Below, in pieces: positions 7,126 through 14,362 of a DNA stretch of 14,645 bases; position 1 is the stretch's first letter; every line of letters begins with the position of its first letter. The stretch is from an uncultured Desulfomonile sp. (lineage in GTDB: Bacteria; Desulfobacterota; Desulfomonilia; Desulfomonilales; Desulfomonilaceae). The position numbers and the translations under genes are program-made. Location of the stretch: NCBI GenBank assembly GCA_903920415.1, contig CAIXMD010000232.1, forward strand, positions 1-14,645, in the 5' to 3' direction. Under the pieces are notes generated by a model. The model saw nothing but the letters and a program-made list of their open reading frames with translations. It had not been told where the DNA came from and did no database searches.

Positions 7126-7876
7126 CTAGGAATCTTTTCTAGCGCCTCGCCCCCCAAGCCGGTCTGCCCATAAGGCTACAATACCGGCGGCCAACAAGGC
7201 AGCAGTTTCCGTTCTGAGCACCCTGCCGCCCAGGCTGGCGGCCAGAAAGCCGGCCTGGGTAGCTTTCGACTCTTCTAAAACATCCAGGCCACCCTCCGGC
7301 CCCACCAGGATTGCCACCTCATGGGGAGTATTGTCTGTCAAGAGAGCCGAGAGAGGTTCAGCCCCCAGTGAACTCGAAAGAACTATTTTTACTGCCTCTC
7401 CTGAACAGGATTCGATAAATAGATCAAATGGAGTTGGCGGGTCAACGACGGGGGGGGGGCTTGACCCCTGACTGTGCCGCTGCAGAAGCCACAACAAATT
7501 GCCATCGTTCCTTCAGCTCCCGTGGACGGCGATTCGACCTCGACGTAATTAATGGTACAAAACGTGAGATACCCAACTCAGTCCCATGTCTCAGAATTTC
7601 CTCTATGGGCCCAGGTCGGACACAGGAAAAAGCCAAAGTGATTTCAGGTGAAATGGTTTGGGCTGACTGAATCAACTGTAACACATTCCCGATGACTGTG
7701 CCGCGAATGCACGTCATTAAACGTACCAGATATTGGTCGCCAGACTGCAAGATATTGACTTCGTCTCCCGCGCGTAGCCGTAACACTTTTTGGAGATAGC
7801 GCGCGTTCCTTGGTGAAAACGTCACTACTCCCTGCGAGAGTTCCTCTGGAGAAATAAGTACAGTCCGAGGTTTCAT
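7126..7876 (-). CDS. rsmE: 16S rRNA (uracil-1498-N3)-methyltransferase RsmE, split by a frameshift at a G10 run
   Basis: RsmE methylates N3 of U1498 in 16S rRNA of the assembled 30S subunit using SAM. The first part (start 7876, frame open to 7442) has the N-terminal PUA-like domain (FSPRNARYLQKVLRLRAGDEV) and the start of the SPOUT domain (ELGISRFVPLITSRS, RWQFVVASAAAQSG). The second part (frame open from 7497 down to 7126) carries the SAM-binding knot: ILVGPEGGLD and LGGRVLRTETAALLA. The two halves meet at ten consecutive G on + (7450-7459; ten C in the sense strand). With nine C the reading would be VKPPPVVDPPTPFD, restoring one protein of about 250 aa, the usual length. All motifs are intact on both sides, so a sequencing or assembly error, or a recent slippage, is likelier than an old pseudogene. 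It lies 64 bp after the aminotransferase and probably shares its transcript. Confidence 0.88.
7450..7459. repeat. Ten-base G homopolymer inside rsmE
   Basis: Ten G on the plus strand (C on the rsmE sense strand) at exactly the point where the rsmE reading frame switches. Such tracts are prone to slippage in replication and transcription and to miscounting in sequencing. Confidence 0.95.
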
Positions 7877-7940
7877 TTTTCATCATGGCGCATGTGGATT
7901 AATGCAATTCCTAAAACGAATTGCCGTGGGAGTTCATCAG

Positions 7941-9107
7941 CTACGCTGCGAATCTTCTCTTAAGGTAGAGTTCAATCCTGTCCAGTGCAGTAAGAATATT
8001 TTCGAGCGAATTCGTGTAAGAAAAACGTATGAAACCTTCGGCGTTGTACCCGAAATCGATACCCGGGGCTACACCTACGCCTGTTTCCTCAAGGATTTCA
8101 AATGCAAAAGTATAGGAATCAGTTGAAAAACGTCTCGCATCGGCTAAGACATAAAATGCAGCAGTGGGGGCTACCTCGATTTGAAAGCCAATCTCTCGAA
8201 GCCTTGGAATCATGGCTTTTCTGCGTTCATTGAATACCTTCCGCATGTTACCTGTGGATTCTGACGAGTTAGTCAAGGCTTCAACTCCTGCCCATTGAAC
8301 GAAATCTGCCGGGCTAATGAAGAAGTTTTGAATCATTTTCTGAATTGGTCTCACGTGCCCCGGAAGACATATCACGTACCCAAGCCTCCAGCCTGTCATG
8401 GCATAAAGTTTGGAGAAACCATTGACTACAAAGGCATTTTTGGTGAACTCCAGTACAGAATGCTCTTTCCCTTCGTAGACAAGCCCATGGTATATCTCAT
8501 CGGATATGATGGGAAGATTCAAAGTTGCAAGCCTCTTCATCCTTTCGGACTCCATCACTGTTCCCGTGGGATTTGATGGAGAATTTATTAGAATTGCGCG
8601 AGTCCTCTCGGTTACAGCTTTTGATACATCGTCGGGATGGATCTGGAATCCGCTTTCAGGGGACGCGGGAACGAAAACAGGAACGCCTCCTAGGAAACGG
8701 ATAAAATTGGGGTAACAGGCGTAATGGGGATCGGACAGTATGATTTCGCACCCTGGATCAAGTAGTGCGGCTAGGGCCAGAAGAATTGCAGGGGAGGAAC
8801 CGGAGGTTATGACTACGCATTGCGGGTCTACATTGACTCCGTACGTCCGTTCATAGTGCTCGGCCACTGCTTTGCGAAGTTGAGGTATTCCCATACTCGG
8901 CGTGTAGTGTGTTTTACCGGCGCGCATAGCTTCAATGCCGGCTTGAATAATATTAGCAGGCGTATCGAAGTCCGGTTCTCCAACTTCGAGATGTATGATG
9001 TCCTCACCACATCGTGCTAAATCCATTGCCCGTTCCAATACGTCCATAACCAGAAAAGGTGGAATCTCGTCCGATCTTCTTGAAACAAATTCATTGGGAT
9101 GATCCAT
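7941..9107 (-). CDS. PLP-dependent aminotransferase, class I/II
   Basis: Fold-type I aminotransferase of the aspartate aminotransferase superfamily, cytoplasmic, 388 aa. Motifs: LEVGEPDFDTP (40-50), TSGSSPAILLAL (cofactor-phosphate loop, 101-112), SPSNPTG (176-182), ISDEIYHGLVYEG (201-213, Asp203 and Tyr206), NGFSKLYAMTGWRLGY (229-244, with Lys233 forming the Schiff base and Arg241 binding phosphate) and FIRFSYTN near the C terminus (substrate carboxylate Arg). The catalytic set is complete. Substrate cannot be read from sequence; members of this subgroup act on aspartate, alanine, aromatic or related amino acids. I chose the ATG at 9107 because GGAG lies 9 nt before it (9117-9120); the ATG at 9122 adds five residues but lacks a ribosome binding site. 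It is first in a likely operon with rsmE. The divergent 295-bp upstream region shows no good minus-strand promoter. Confidence 0.9.
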   Translation of the reverse strand: MDHPNEFVSRRSDEIPPFLVMDVLERAMDLARCGEDIIHLEVGEPDFDTPANIIQAGIEAMRAGKTHYTPSMGIPQLRKAVAEHYERTYGVNVDPQCVVITSGSSPAILLALAALLDPGCEIILSDPHYACYPNFIRFLGGVPVFVPASPESGFQIHPDDVSKAVTERTRAILINSPSNPTGTVMESERMKRLATLNLPIISDEIYHGLVYEGKEHSVLEFTKNAFVVNGFSKLYAMTGWRLGYVICLPGHVRPIQKMIQNFFISPADFVQWAGVEALTNSSESTGNMRKVFNERRKAMIPRLREIGFQIEVAPTAAFYVLADARRFSTDSYTFAFEILEETGVGVAPGIDFGYNAEGFIRFSYTNSLENILTALDRIELYLKRRFAA

Positions 9108-9313
9108 TAAATCGATCTCCATGTGGTCAGAAAATTCTTAAGAAGTAGAACCCTTTACTCATCGAAAACTGATCAAAAACACAAAGTGAACAATTGTCCG
9201 CAGTCCGATGTCGACTTTTCTGTTGAATTGGTCTCATGCTCTGTTCGATGCCCCATCTCGTTACAAGTGTGACCCATTATAGATGCTACCAAGGAGTCGC
9301 TTCAACTTATTCG

Positions 9314-9342
9314 TTGATTTTCCTGAACTTCCCTGTTAAGAT
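9314..9342 (+). promoter_or_regulatory. Possible sigma70-type promoter for the bitopic protein gene
   Basis: TTGATT (9314-9319) and TAAGAT (9337-9342) with a 17-nt spacer would start transcription near 9349, about 54 nt before the ATG at 9403. Box matches are moderate. The rest of the 295-bp divergent region (9108-9402) holds a short TTCTTAAGAA palindrome (9135-9144) and no credible small gene. Confidence 0.4.
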
Positions 9343-9402
9343 TACGTATCTGTTAGAAAAGCCTGTGCTTTCAGGGCATGGTTTTTGAGCCCAAAGGATG
9401 CC

Positions 9403-10707
9403 ATGGACCGTACGGAAGAACAAGTCACCTGCAGGATACAGAATCGACTGTTGGTCGTAACAACTGTGTTATGCGGTTTGATTTTTTTTCCATGCTTAAG
9501 TATGGGGCAAACCTATGGGATTAAAGATCCTTCAGGAAACTTCCAACCCAAAGTAATTGTCAACATGGGAAACAATGAGATCATAATAAAAAAGACGAAT
9601 CCCCAGGACAAGTTTCGGTCGATTTCCCTGACTTTGAACCCAAAAAACTCTGCTCTTATACGTAACGTAGGTATGCTGAACGTTGAGTGGGTCAACGTCA
9701 ATGGCAAACCAGGGAAGGTCATGCCCTTTTCCGGTCCCCGTTATGATGCAGGGACAAGGAAATTTGAGGATTCAATGGGGAAATCCGTTGAATTTCGACT
9801 GTTAGACAAGTCGAATCGTAACCTATTTGCTGGAAAAACCATATCGGATCTGTTTGAAATCCGAATCGACGACCAACCAGTGTTGTCATCTGAGTCAGTG
9901 TTGGACAGAGACCGCACCGTCCAGATGGGAACAGGTCGCGACGTTTCAATAAACGTGGACAAGACGTCCGTAGTATTCAACGAAAACAATCTCAAAAAGG
10001 GCGAGATCCTAAACGTGGACAATAGATCCGGACTCAACCAAGTCCTTGGTATAGAGTTTCCTGAGAGGGGTCTTTTGTATCATCAGATAATCAGAAAGCC
10101 GGAGCAGACCAAGATCCCAAGAGATAGCTGGAAAAGATTTACTGTGGGAGCCGATTCCGGGATCTTCATAGTCATGATCCCAGAGCCGGATCAGGCACAA
10201 TTAGTTCAGCTTAACGGAAAAGAAATTCTCATCAAAATTTTTCAGGGGAACAATGTAAGGGAGACATTCAGGGTCCCTATCAAAACCGCATCTGATTTGA
10301 GACTCGGCTCAGGAGACGTTCCCGCACGGAGTGAGATTCCCGCTAGTCAACCTGTTCAACGCACGACTAGTATAGCAGAGCCACAGGTCACAGGAGCGGG
10401 GGAAGGACGCGAAGTCGCTTCAAACCTTGGCCGACAAGCTGCTTCAGCTTCACCTGCAACTACACAGAAGGTCGGGAGTTGGAGCGACATCAAGACTTGG
10501 GTCCTTCAAATCGTCAACCTGGTGCTCCTGGCAGGCCTAGCCATCTACGGAATTTTCTTTATGCTGCCAAAGATCCAGGTCCTCCAGGACCGCCTTGCAA
10601 AGAACGAGATGTTCATACACTCCAGTCGTGAGGCTATTCGCGAGGAAATAGAACTGATTAAGGAAGAGATCCAGGCGCAAAACGTAAGCCATAAAAATTC
10701 AGAATAA
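9403..10707 (+). CDS. Exported bitopic protein of unknown function
   Basis: I do not recognise a family. The 434-aa protein has an N-terminal signal sequence (hydrophobic about 16-34, possible cleavage after SMG at 33-35) and a beta-rich, mostly polar domain of about 260 residues (about 40-300). A low-complexity Ala/Ser/Pro/Gln linker follows (about 303-358), then one membrane helix (about 365-388) and a charged coiled coil (about 391-427) at the C terminus. This predicts a large domain outside the cytoplasm and a short helical tail inside. The most structured-looking segment runs from NVDNRSGLNQVLGIEFP (204-220) to FRVPIKTASDL (289-299). A cupredoxin-like beta sandwich is conceivable, but I see no copper ligand set. 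I chose the ATG at 9403 because AAAGGA precedes it by 4 nt; a TTG at 9385 would add six residues. It lies 119 bp before the polyamine genes on the same strand. Confidence 0.8.
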   Translation: MDRTEEQVTCRIQNRLLVVTTVLCGLIFFPCLSMGQTYGIKDPSGNFQPKVIVNMGNNEIIIKKTNPQDKFRSISLTLNPKNSALIRNVGMLNVEWVNVNGKPGKVMPFSGPRYDAGTRKFEDSMGKSVEFRLLDKSNRNLFAGKTISDLFEIRIDDQPVLSSESVLDRDRTVQMGTGRDVSINVDKTSVVFNENNLKKGEILNVDNRSGLNQVLGIEFPERGLLYHQIIRKPEQTKIPRDSWKRFTVGADSGIFIVMIPEPDQAQLVQLNGKEILIKIFQGNNVRETFRVPIKTASDLRLGSGDVPARSEIPASQPVQRTTSIAEPQVTGAGEGREVASNLGRQAASASPATTQKVGSWSDIKTWVLQIVNLVLLAGLAIYGIFFMLPKIQVLQDRLAKNEMFIHSSREAIREEIELIKEEIQAQNVSHKNSE

Positions 10708-10813
10708 ATTTCGTTTTTGCTCATTTCCTTAGCAATTCTGATGCAATATTTTTTTTGATGACAGGGGGGCTCGGGAAATGTTTCTTCGGGGCCACCGTTA
10801 CCGGACTTAGAAT

Positions 10814-10818
10814 AGGAG
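10814..10818 (+). promoter_or_regulatory. Ribosome binding site deciding the arginine decarboxylase start
   Basis: AGGAG lies 8 nt before the ATG at 10827. This favours a 156-aa product over extended starts at TTG 10755 or ATG 10758, which lack such a site and add residues I cannot match to the family. Confidence 0.75.
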
Positions 10819-10826
10819 ACGATGTA

Positions 10827-11297
10827 ATGTTCGGGACCCTTCCGAAGCATTTTTTTCTTGTGTCCGGCTCTGGAGAATCATCCACGGAGCTTAACGCTTT
10901 CGATGCAGCCTTGCTTGGTGCTGGGATCGGCGACACCAACCTGATAAGATTGAGTAGTATACTCCCTCCGGGAGCCCGAGAAATTGAACCATTTGAACTG
11001 CCCAAAGGCTCCCTGGTGCCGCTGGCTTATGGTGAGCGAGTCTGTGCAAAACCCGGAACAATGATCTCAGCGGCTGTTGCCGTCGGCATCCCTGAAGATG
11101 ATTCCGAAGCAGGCCTAATCATGGAATGTTCCAGAATCGGTGAGCCTGGCCCTTGCGAAGAAGCTGCTCGTCTGATGGTCAAAGAAGGAATGGAAGTCAT
11201 ACGGGGAAGGCGGATCCGAGAGATCAAGAGCATTTCCGCGTCACTCACCGTACAGCGAGTAGGCGCAGTTTTTGCGGCGGTGATATTATGTCCCTGA
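10827..11297 (+). CDS. pdaD: Pyruvoyl-dependent arginine decarboxylase
   Basis: Converts arginine to agmatine and CO2 using a covalent pyruvoyl group, the first step of polyamine synthesis here. The 156-aa proenzyme closely follows the Methanocaldococcus jannaschii enzyme as I recall it: LNAFDAALLGAGIGDTNLIR (22-41), then RLSSILPPGA (41-50). The chain should self-cleave between Ser43 and Ser44, and Ser44 becomes pyruvoyl. Asn38 corresponds to Asn47 of the archaeal enzyme and Glu100 in GLIMEC to its catalytic Glu109. PKGSLVPLAYGE (59-70) and the VQRVGAVFAAVIL tail are also typical. The archaeal protein has about a dozen more N-terminal residues, so this one is slightly short but complete. The family forms trimers, cytoplasmic. 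Its last 10 bases overlap the start of speE, implying co-translation. No clear promoter is visible in the 119-bp gap upstream, so transcription could come from the gene before it. Confidence 0.93.
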   Translation: MFGTLPKHFFLVSGSGESSTELNAFDAALLGAGIGDTNLIRLSSILPPGAREIEPFELPKGSLVPLAYGERVCAKPGTMISAAVAVGIPEDDSEAGLIMECSRIGEPGPCEEAARLMVKEGMEVIRGRRIREIKSISASLTVQRVGAVFAAVILCP

Positions 11298-12151
11298 ACC
11301 AGTCTGAATGGTTTACTGAAGCCTTCCAAGGGAAGACTGCTTTCTCGGTGCGTTACTCCCGGAAACTCTACGACAGTTTAAGCGATTTCCAGAGGATCGA
11401 GGTGTTCGATACCGAGCCGATGGGTAGAATTCTGATCCTAGGCGGGTGCTTTATGGTCACGGAAAAAGACTCTTTCGTTTACCATGAAATGCTCGTGCAT
11501 CCCGCCATGTCAGCTCTAAAAGAGGTTCGCAAGGTTCTGATAATCGGTGGGGGCGACGGCGGTGCAGTAACGGAGGTGGTCAAACACCCCGAAGTGGAAT
11601 CCTTAGTGCTTTGCGAAATAGACCCTCTGGTCATTCACGCATGCAAAGACTACTTCCCGTCCATCTCGGCCGGTCTCAACGATCCACGAGTTACCATCGT
11701 CAATGATGATGGAGCTGCTTTTGTAGCAAATTTCAACAACGAATTCGACCTGATTCTGGTGGACTCTACCGATCCTGTCGGACCTGGCCAGGCACTTTTT
11801 GAGATTTCTTTTTACGAGTCTATAAAGAGAAGTCTCCGGCACTCTGGAGCGGCAGTCTTTCAGACCGAAAGCCCTTTTTTCATGGAGGACGTGTTCTCTG
11901 AGACTGTAATGAATTTAAAGCGTGTGTTTGGTTCGCAGACAGCCCTACCCTATCTTGCAACTATTCCCTCCTATCCAGGTGGGCTGTGGTCCTTCACTTT
12001 CTGCTCCGAGACTTGCAGTCCCATCTTGGCAGCACCGGACAGCCTACAGAAGCGGCTGGTGCAAAATCTTAAATACTACAGTGTTGATGTCCATCGCGGG
12101 TGTTTTGCGCTTCCAGTCTTTGTCCAGCAGTTACTAAAAAACTCTGATTGA
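11288..12151 (+). CDS. speE: Spermidine synthase family aminopropyltransferase
   Basis: Transfers the aminopropyl group of decarboxylated SAM to putrescine, giving spermidine and methylthioadenosine; some relatives use agmatine instead. The 287-aa protein has the family landmarks: VTEKDSFVYHEMLVHPAM (57-74), the nucleotide loop IIGGGDGGAVTEV (85-97), Glu110 in CEIDP, NDDGAAF (139-145), and the catalytic VDSTDPVGPG (158-167). The late motif TIPSYPGGLWSFTF is also present. Length matches E. coli SpeE (288 aa). I chose the ATG at 11288, where similarity to SpeE begins (SEWFTEAF matches the QWHETLHD region); the frame is open upstream only as overlap with the decarboxylase gene. It overlaps that gene by 10 bp and is 38 bp before speB. 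No adenosylmethionine decarboxylase (speD) is in the window, so its co-substrate must be made elsewhere. Confidence 0.93.
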   Translation: MSLNQSEWFTEAFQGKTAFSVRYSRKLYDSLSDFQRIEVFDTEPMGRILILGGCFMVTEKDSFVYHEMLVHPAMSALKEVRKVLIIGGGDGGAVTEVVKHPEVESLVLCEIDPLVIHACKDYFPSISAGLNDPRVTIVNDDGAAFVANFNNEFDLILVDSTDPVGPGQALFEISFYESIKRSLRHSGAAVFQTESPFFMEDVFSETVMNLKRVFGSQTALPYLATIPSYPGGLWSFTFCSETCSPILAAPDSLQKRLVQNLKYYSVDVHRGCFALPVFVQQLLKNSD

Positions 12152-12189
12152 CTTCGAAAATTCTGTGCGTATTCAGGAGATCGGCTGCT

Positions 12190-13041
12190 ATGAGTGATGC
12201 CCTCTTTCTTGAAGCTTCTTCAAGAGAAATTCTTCCCGGCTGCCCCGTTATTCTTGGATGTCCCCTTGATGAAACAGCAACGTACCGTGCAGGTTCAGAC
12301 AAAGCTCCTCAAGCCATCCGTCTCGGCTCAGAATCTATTGAGACGTACTCACCTCTCCTGGACAGGGACCTTTCTGATCATGACTTTTTCGATTTGGGTG
12401 ACTTGCATTTTGAACCGGAGGCGTTGGAGAAATCTCTTGAAATTATAGAATTATCCGTCACAGAGATTTTGAAAAGGGAGGCTTTTCCAATATGCCTGGG
12501 CGGCGAGCATACTATTACGCTGCCTATAGTCAAGGCTCTGAAAGCACTTCATTCGGACTTCATCATTGTGCATTTGGATGCCCACACAGACCTGAGAGAT
12601 CACTATGAAGGCAGTCGTGTCAATCACGCCACGGTAATGAGACGAGTTCGAGAAATCGTGGGACCTGGGAGACTCTTACAACTTGGTATACGGTCGGGGA
12701 CGAGGGAGGAGTTTTCATGGATGAGGGGACAAGGCACGCTTTTGGAATGGAATCCATCTTTAGACAAAGCTTTACTGGAGCGGGTACGGGATATGCCGGT
12801 CTACCTCACTTTGGATCTTGACGTATTGGATCCCGCTTGCCTACCCGGCACAGGAAATCCTGAGGCCGGAGGTTGGTTCTATGACGATCTAGAGCGATTT
12901 TTTTTGATTCTTGATCAGATAACTCTGGTGGGGGCCGACGTGGTGGAGCTGAATCCAGGTCTTGATTCATCAGGAGTCAGTGCAATAACTGCGTCCAAGA
13001 TAGTGAGAGAACTCTTGTTGATCACCGGTCGTGATCGTTGA
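12190..13041 (+). CDS. speB: Agmatinase-family ureohydrolase (agmatinase or aminopropylagmatinase)
   Basis: Binuclear manganese hydrolase of the arginase/agmatinase family that removes urea from a guanidino group. The 283-aa protein keeps all metal ligands: GGEHTIT (104-110, His107), LDAHTDLRD (129-137, Asp130, His132, Asp134) and LTLDLDVLDPA (206-216, Asp209 and Asp211), plus VVELNPGLD (251-259). The CLPGTGNPEAGGW loop is of the agmatinase rather than the arginase type. With the decarboxylase and SpeE next to it, it should make putrescine from agmatine, or spermidine from N1-aminopropylagmatine if SpeE acts first; sequence does not decide. I chose the ATG at 12190 because AGGAG (12175-12179) lies 10 nt upstream; the frame extends back to 12148 without a better site. 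Third gene of the polyamine operon. Confidence 0.93.
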   Translation: MSDALFLEASSREILPGCPVILGCPLDETATYRAGSDKAPQAIRLGSESIETYSPLLDRDLSDHDFFDLGDLHFEPEALEKSLEIIELSVTEILKREAFPICLGGEHTITLPIVKALKALHSDFIIVHLDAHTDLRDHYEGSRVNHATVMRRVREIVGPGRLLQLGIRSGTREEFSWMRGQGTLLEWNPSLDKALLERVRDMPVYLTLDLDVLDPACLPGTGNPEAGGWFYDDLERFFLILDQITLVGADVVELNPGLDSSGVSAITASKIVRELLLITGRDR

Positions 13042-13164
13042 TTTCGCTAAAGACTGTAAGGCTTCGCTTCGAGGCTGAGGGAAACCGCCTGGCTTGCAAT
13101 GGCGCAAATTTCTTGGCGAAATATGATGTGTGGACAAGAATCGGCACCGCCGACTCACTTAAAG

Positions 13165-13193
13165 TTGACATATATAGAATGGGTTGATAGAGT
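13165..13193 (+). promoter_or_regulatory. Possible promoter just before htrA
   Basis: A perfect TTGACA (13165-13170) and TAGAGT (13188-13193) are 17 nt apart. Transcription would begin near 13200, right at the ATG at 13201, so the message would be nearly leaderless or use the later ATG at 13246. The -10 box matches only 4 of 6, so this may be chance. The rest of the 159-bp gap after speB shows no T-tailed terminator. Confidence 0.35.
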
Positions 13194-13200
13194 TGAGATC

Positions 13201-14328
13201 ATGCGAGAAAAGGTGACTATATTCCCACTACGTTATCCTGCTCTAATGTTTTTACGGCAGATTTTTTTTCTGGGACTCGCAATCTTATTCCTTTCATTTC
13301 CTGCCGGATCTTTATCGGCCGAGGATGATCAGAAGCGGATTCCTCGGGGAGGATGTCCGGACCTTATCGACTTGATTAAGGAACTCACTCCCGTAGTTGT
13401 CAACATTTCTATCGAACGCCATTTGCTTCAGAACACTTCCTCCCCCCCTGCCCTTTTCCGGTCAAGCAGAGGTGGTGCTGAAGATCTATCAAGGGGTAAG
13501 GAAAAGTTTCAGACGGATAGTCTAGGCAGCGGATTCATCTGTGATACTGCTGGAAACATTGTTACTAATGCACATGTGGTGGAAGGGGCCGGCAAGATAT
13601 TGGTGACTTTTTCCACAGGAAAAGTTGTTCCGGCTAAAATAATATCTGTTCATCCCAAGGTGGACCTTGCCCTCATTCGGGTGACTCCCCCGTACCCTTT
13701 GCAAAAAGCTAAAATAGGAAATTCCTCCGAAGTTGAGGTAGGGGAATGGGTCCTTGCCGTTGGAAATCCATTCGGACTGGGGAGAACGGTCACAGTAGGA
13801 ATAGTAAGCGGAAAGGGCCGTTTTATCGGACTGGGACCGGACGACGATTTCATCCAGACTGATGCGTCAATCAATCCAGGAAATTCCGGAGGCCCGCTGT
13901 TTAACATGGCTGGAGAGGTCATCGGCGTAAACACCGCCATGATTGCTGTCGGAAAGGGTATTGGTTTTTCCATTCCGGCAAACCACGTATCAGAACTTCT
14001 CAAGGCCCCCGTTGTTTCCGACCAAGCCTTTCGCGGATGGCTGGGAATCTTCGTGGAAGACTTAACGGATGAGAAAGCCTCGACCTTGGGCCTCAATGTC
14101 CAGTCAGGCACACTCGTGGATGAGGTCTTGAGTTCCTCTCCGGCTCAAGAGGCAGGCTTGAGAAAAGGGGATTTGATACTGGATGCAGCGGGCACGCCGA
14201 TAAGTAATGGTCGCCATTTGTCCAAGGTGATCGCGGGTTCGAAGCCTGGTGACTTGATGAAGATGACAGTCCTGCGCGAAAACCGTAAGCGATCTGTTGA
14301 TGTGGTAATAGGGAGAACTCCGGAATAG
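13201..14328 (+). CDS. htrA: HtrA/DegS-like serine protease with one PDZ domain
   Basis: Envelope quality-control protease of the trypsin-like HtrA family. The 375-aa protein has an N-terminal hydrophobic segment (about 14-36) followed by SLSA-EDD, either a cleavable signal or an anchor. The protease domain is about 53-265: triad His125 in VTNAHVV, Asp155 in KVDLALI and Ser229 in INPGNSGGP; VGNPFGLGRTVTVGIVSG (187-204) forms the active-site loops. The loop between the first strands (about 73-106) is short and polar, unlike the long Q-linker of DegP. A single PDZ domain follows (about 277-370: RGWLGIFVEDL, SSSPAQEAGLRKGDLIL), so the layout is DegS-like rather than DegP-like. The start at 13201 has only a weak GAG-containing site; the frame is open from 13099, and 13246 is an alternative. 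It is convergent with gmk, separated by 17 bp. Confidence 0.92.
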   Translation: MREKVTIFPLRYPALMFLRQIFFLGLAILFLSFPAGSLSAEDDQKRIPRGGCPDLIDLIKELTPVVVNISIERHLLQNTSSPPALFRSSRGGAEDLSRGKEKFQTDSLGSGFICDTAGNIVTNAHVVEGAGKILVTFSTGKVVPAKIISVHPKVDLALIRVTPPYPLQKAKIGNSSEVEVGEWVLAVGNPFGLGRTVTVGIVSGKGRFIGLGPDDDFIQTDASINPGNSGGPLFNMAGEVIGVNTAMIAVGKGIGFSIPANHVSELLKAPVVSDQAFRGWLGIFVEDLTDEKASTLGLNVQSGTLVDEVLSSSPAQEAGLRKGDLILDAAGTPISNGRHLSKVIAGSKPGDLMKMTVLRENRKRSVDVVIGRTPE

Positions 14329-14331
14329 TCT

Positions 14332-14362
14332 CCTCGGCAATACCACTAATCAACATCCGAGG
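14332..14362. repeat. Inverted repeat between convergent htrA and gmk
   Basis: CCTCGG (14332-14337) and CCGAGG (14357-14362) are exact reverse complements with a 19-nt loop, spanning the 17-bp gap and the end of gmk. A second short pair, GGAGA (14312-14316) and TCTCC (14329-14333), overlaps it. There is no T tract, so it is at best a weak two-way terminator. Confidence 0.25.

Noticed and set aside
10716..10756. Possible terminator after the bitopic protein gene: TTGCT / AGCAA hairpin and a T8 run
   Set aside because: The stem is only five AT-rich pairs and the T run lies about 13 nt downstream of it, so it is too weak to call.
10755..10826. N-terminal extension of the arginine decarboxylase from TTG 10755 or ATG 10758
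   Set aside because: The extension has no ribosome binding site, while AGGAG sits 8 nt before the ATG at 10827, where family similarity begins.
11153..11287. N-terminal extension of spermidine synthase overlapping the decarboxylase gene
   Set aside because: The added 45 residues are an out-of-frame reading of the decarboxylase and do not resemble any SpeE N terminus.
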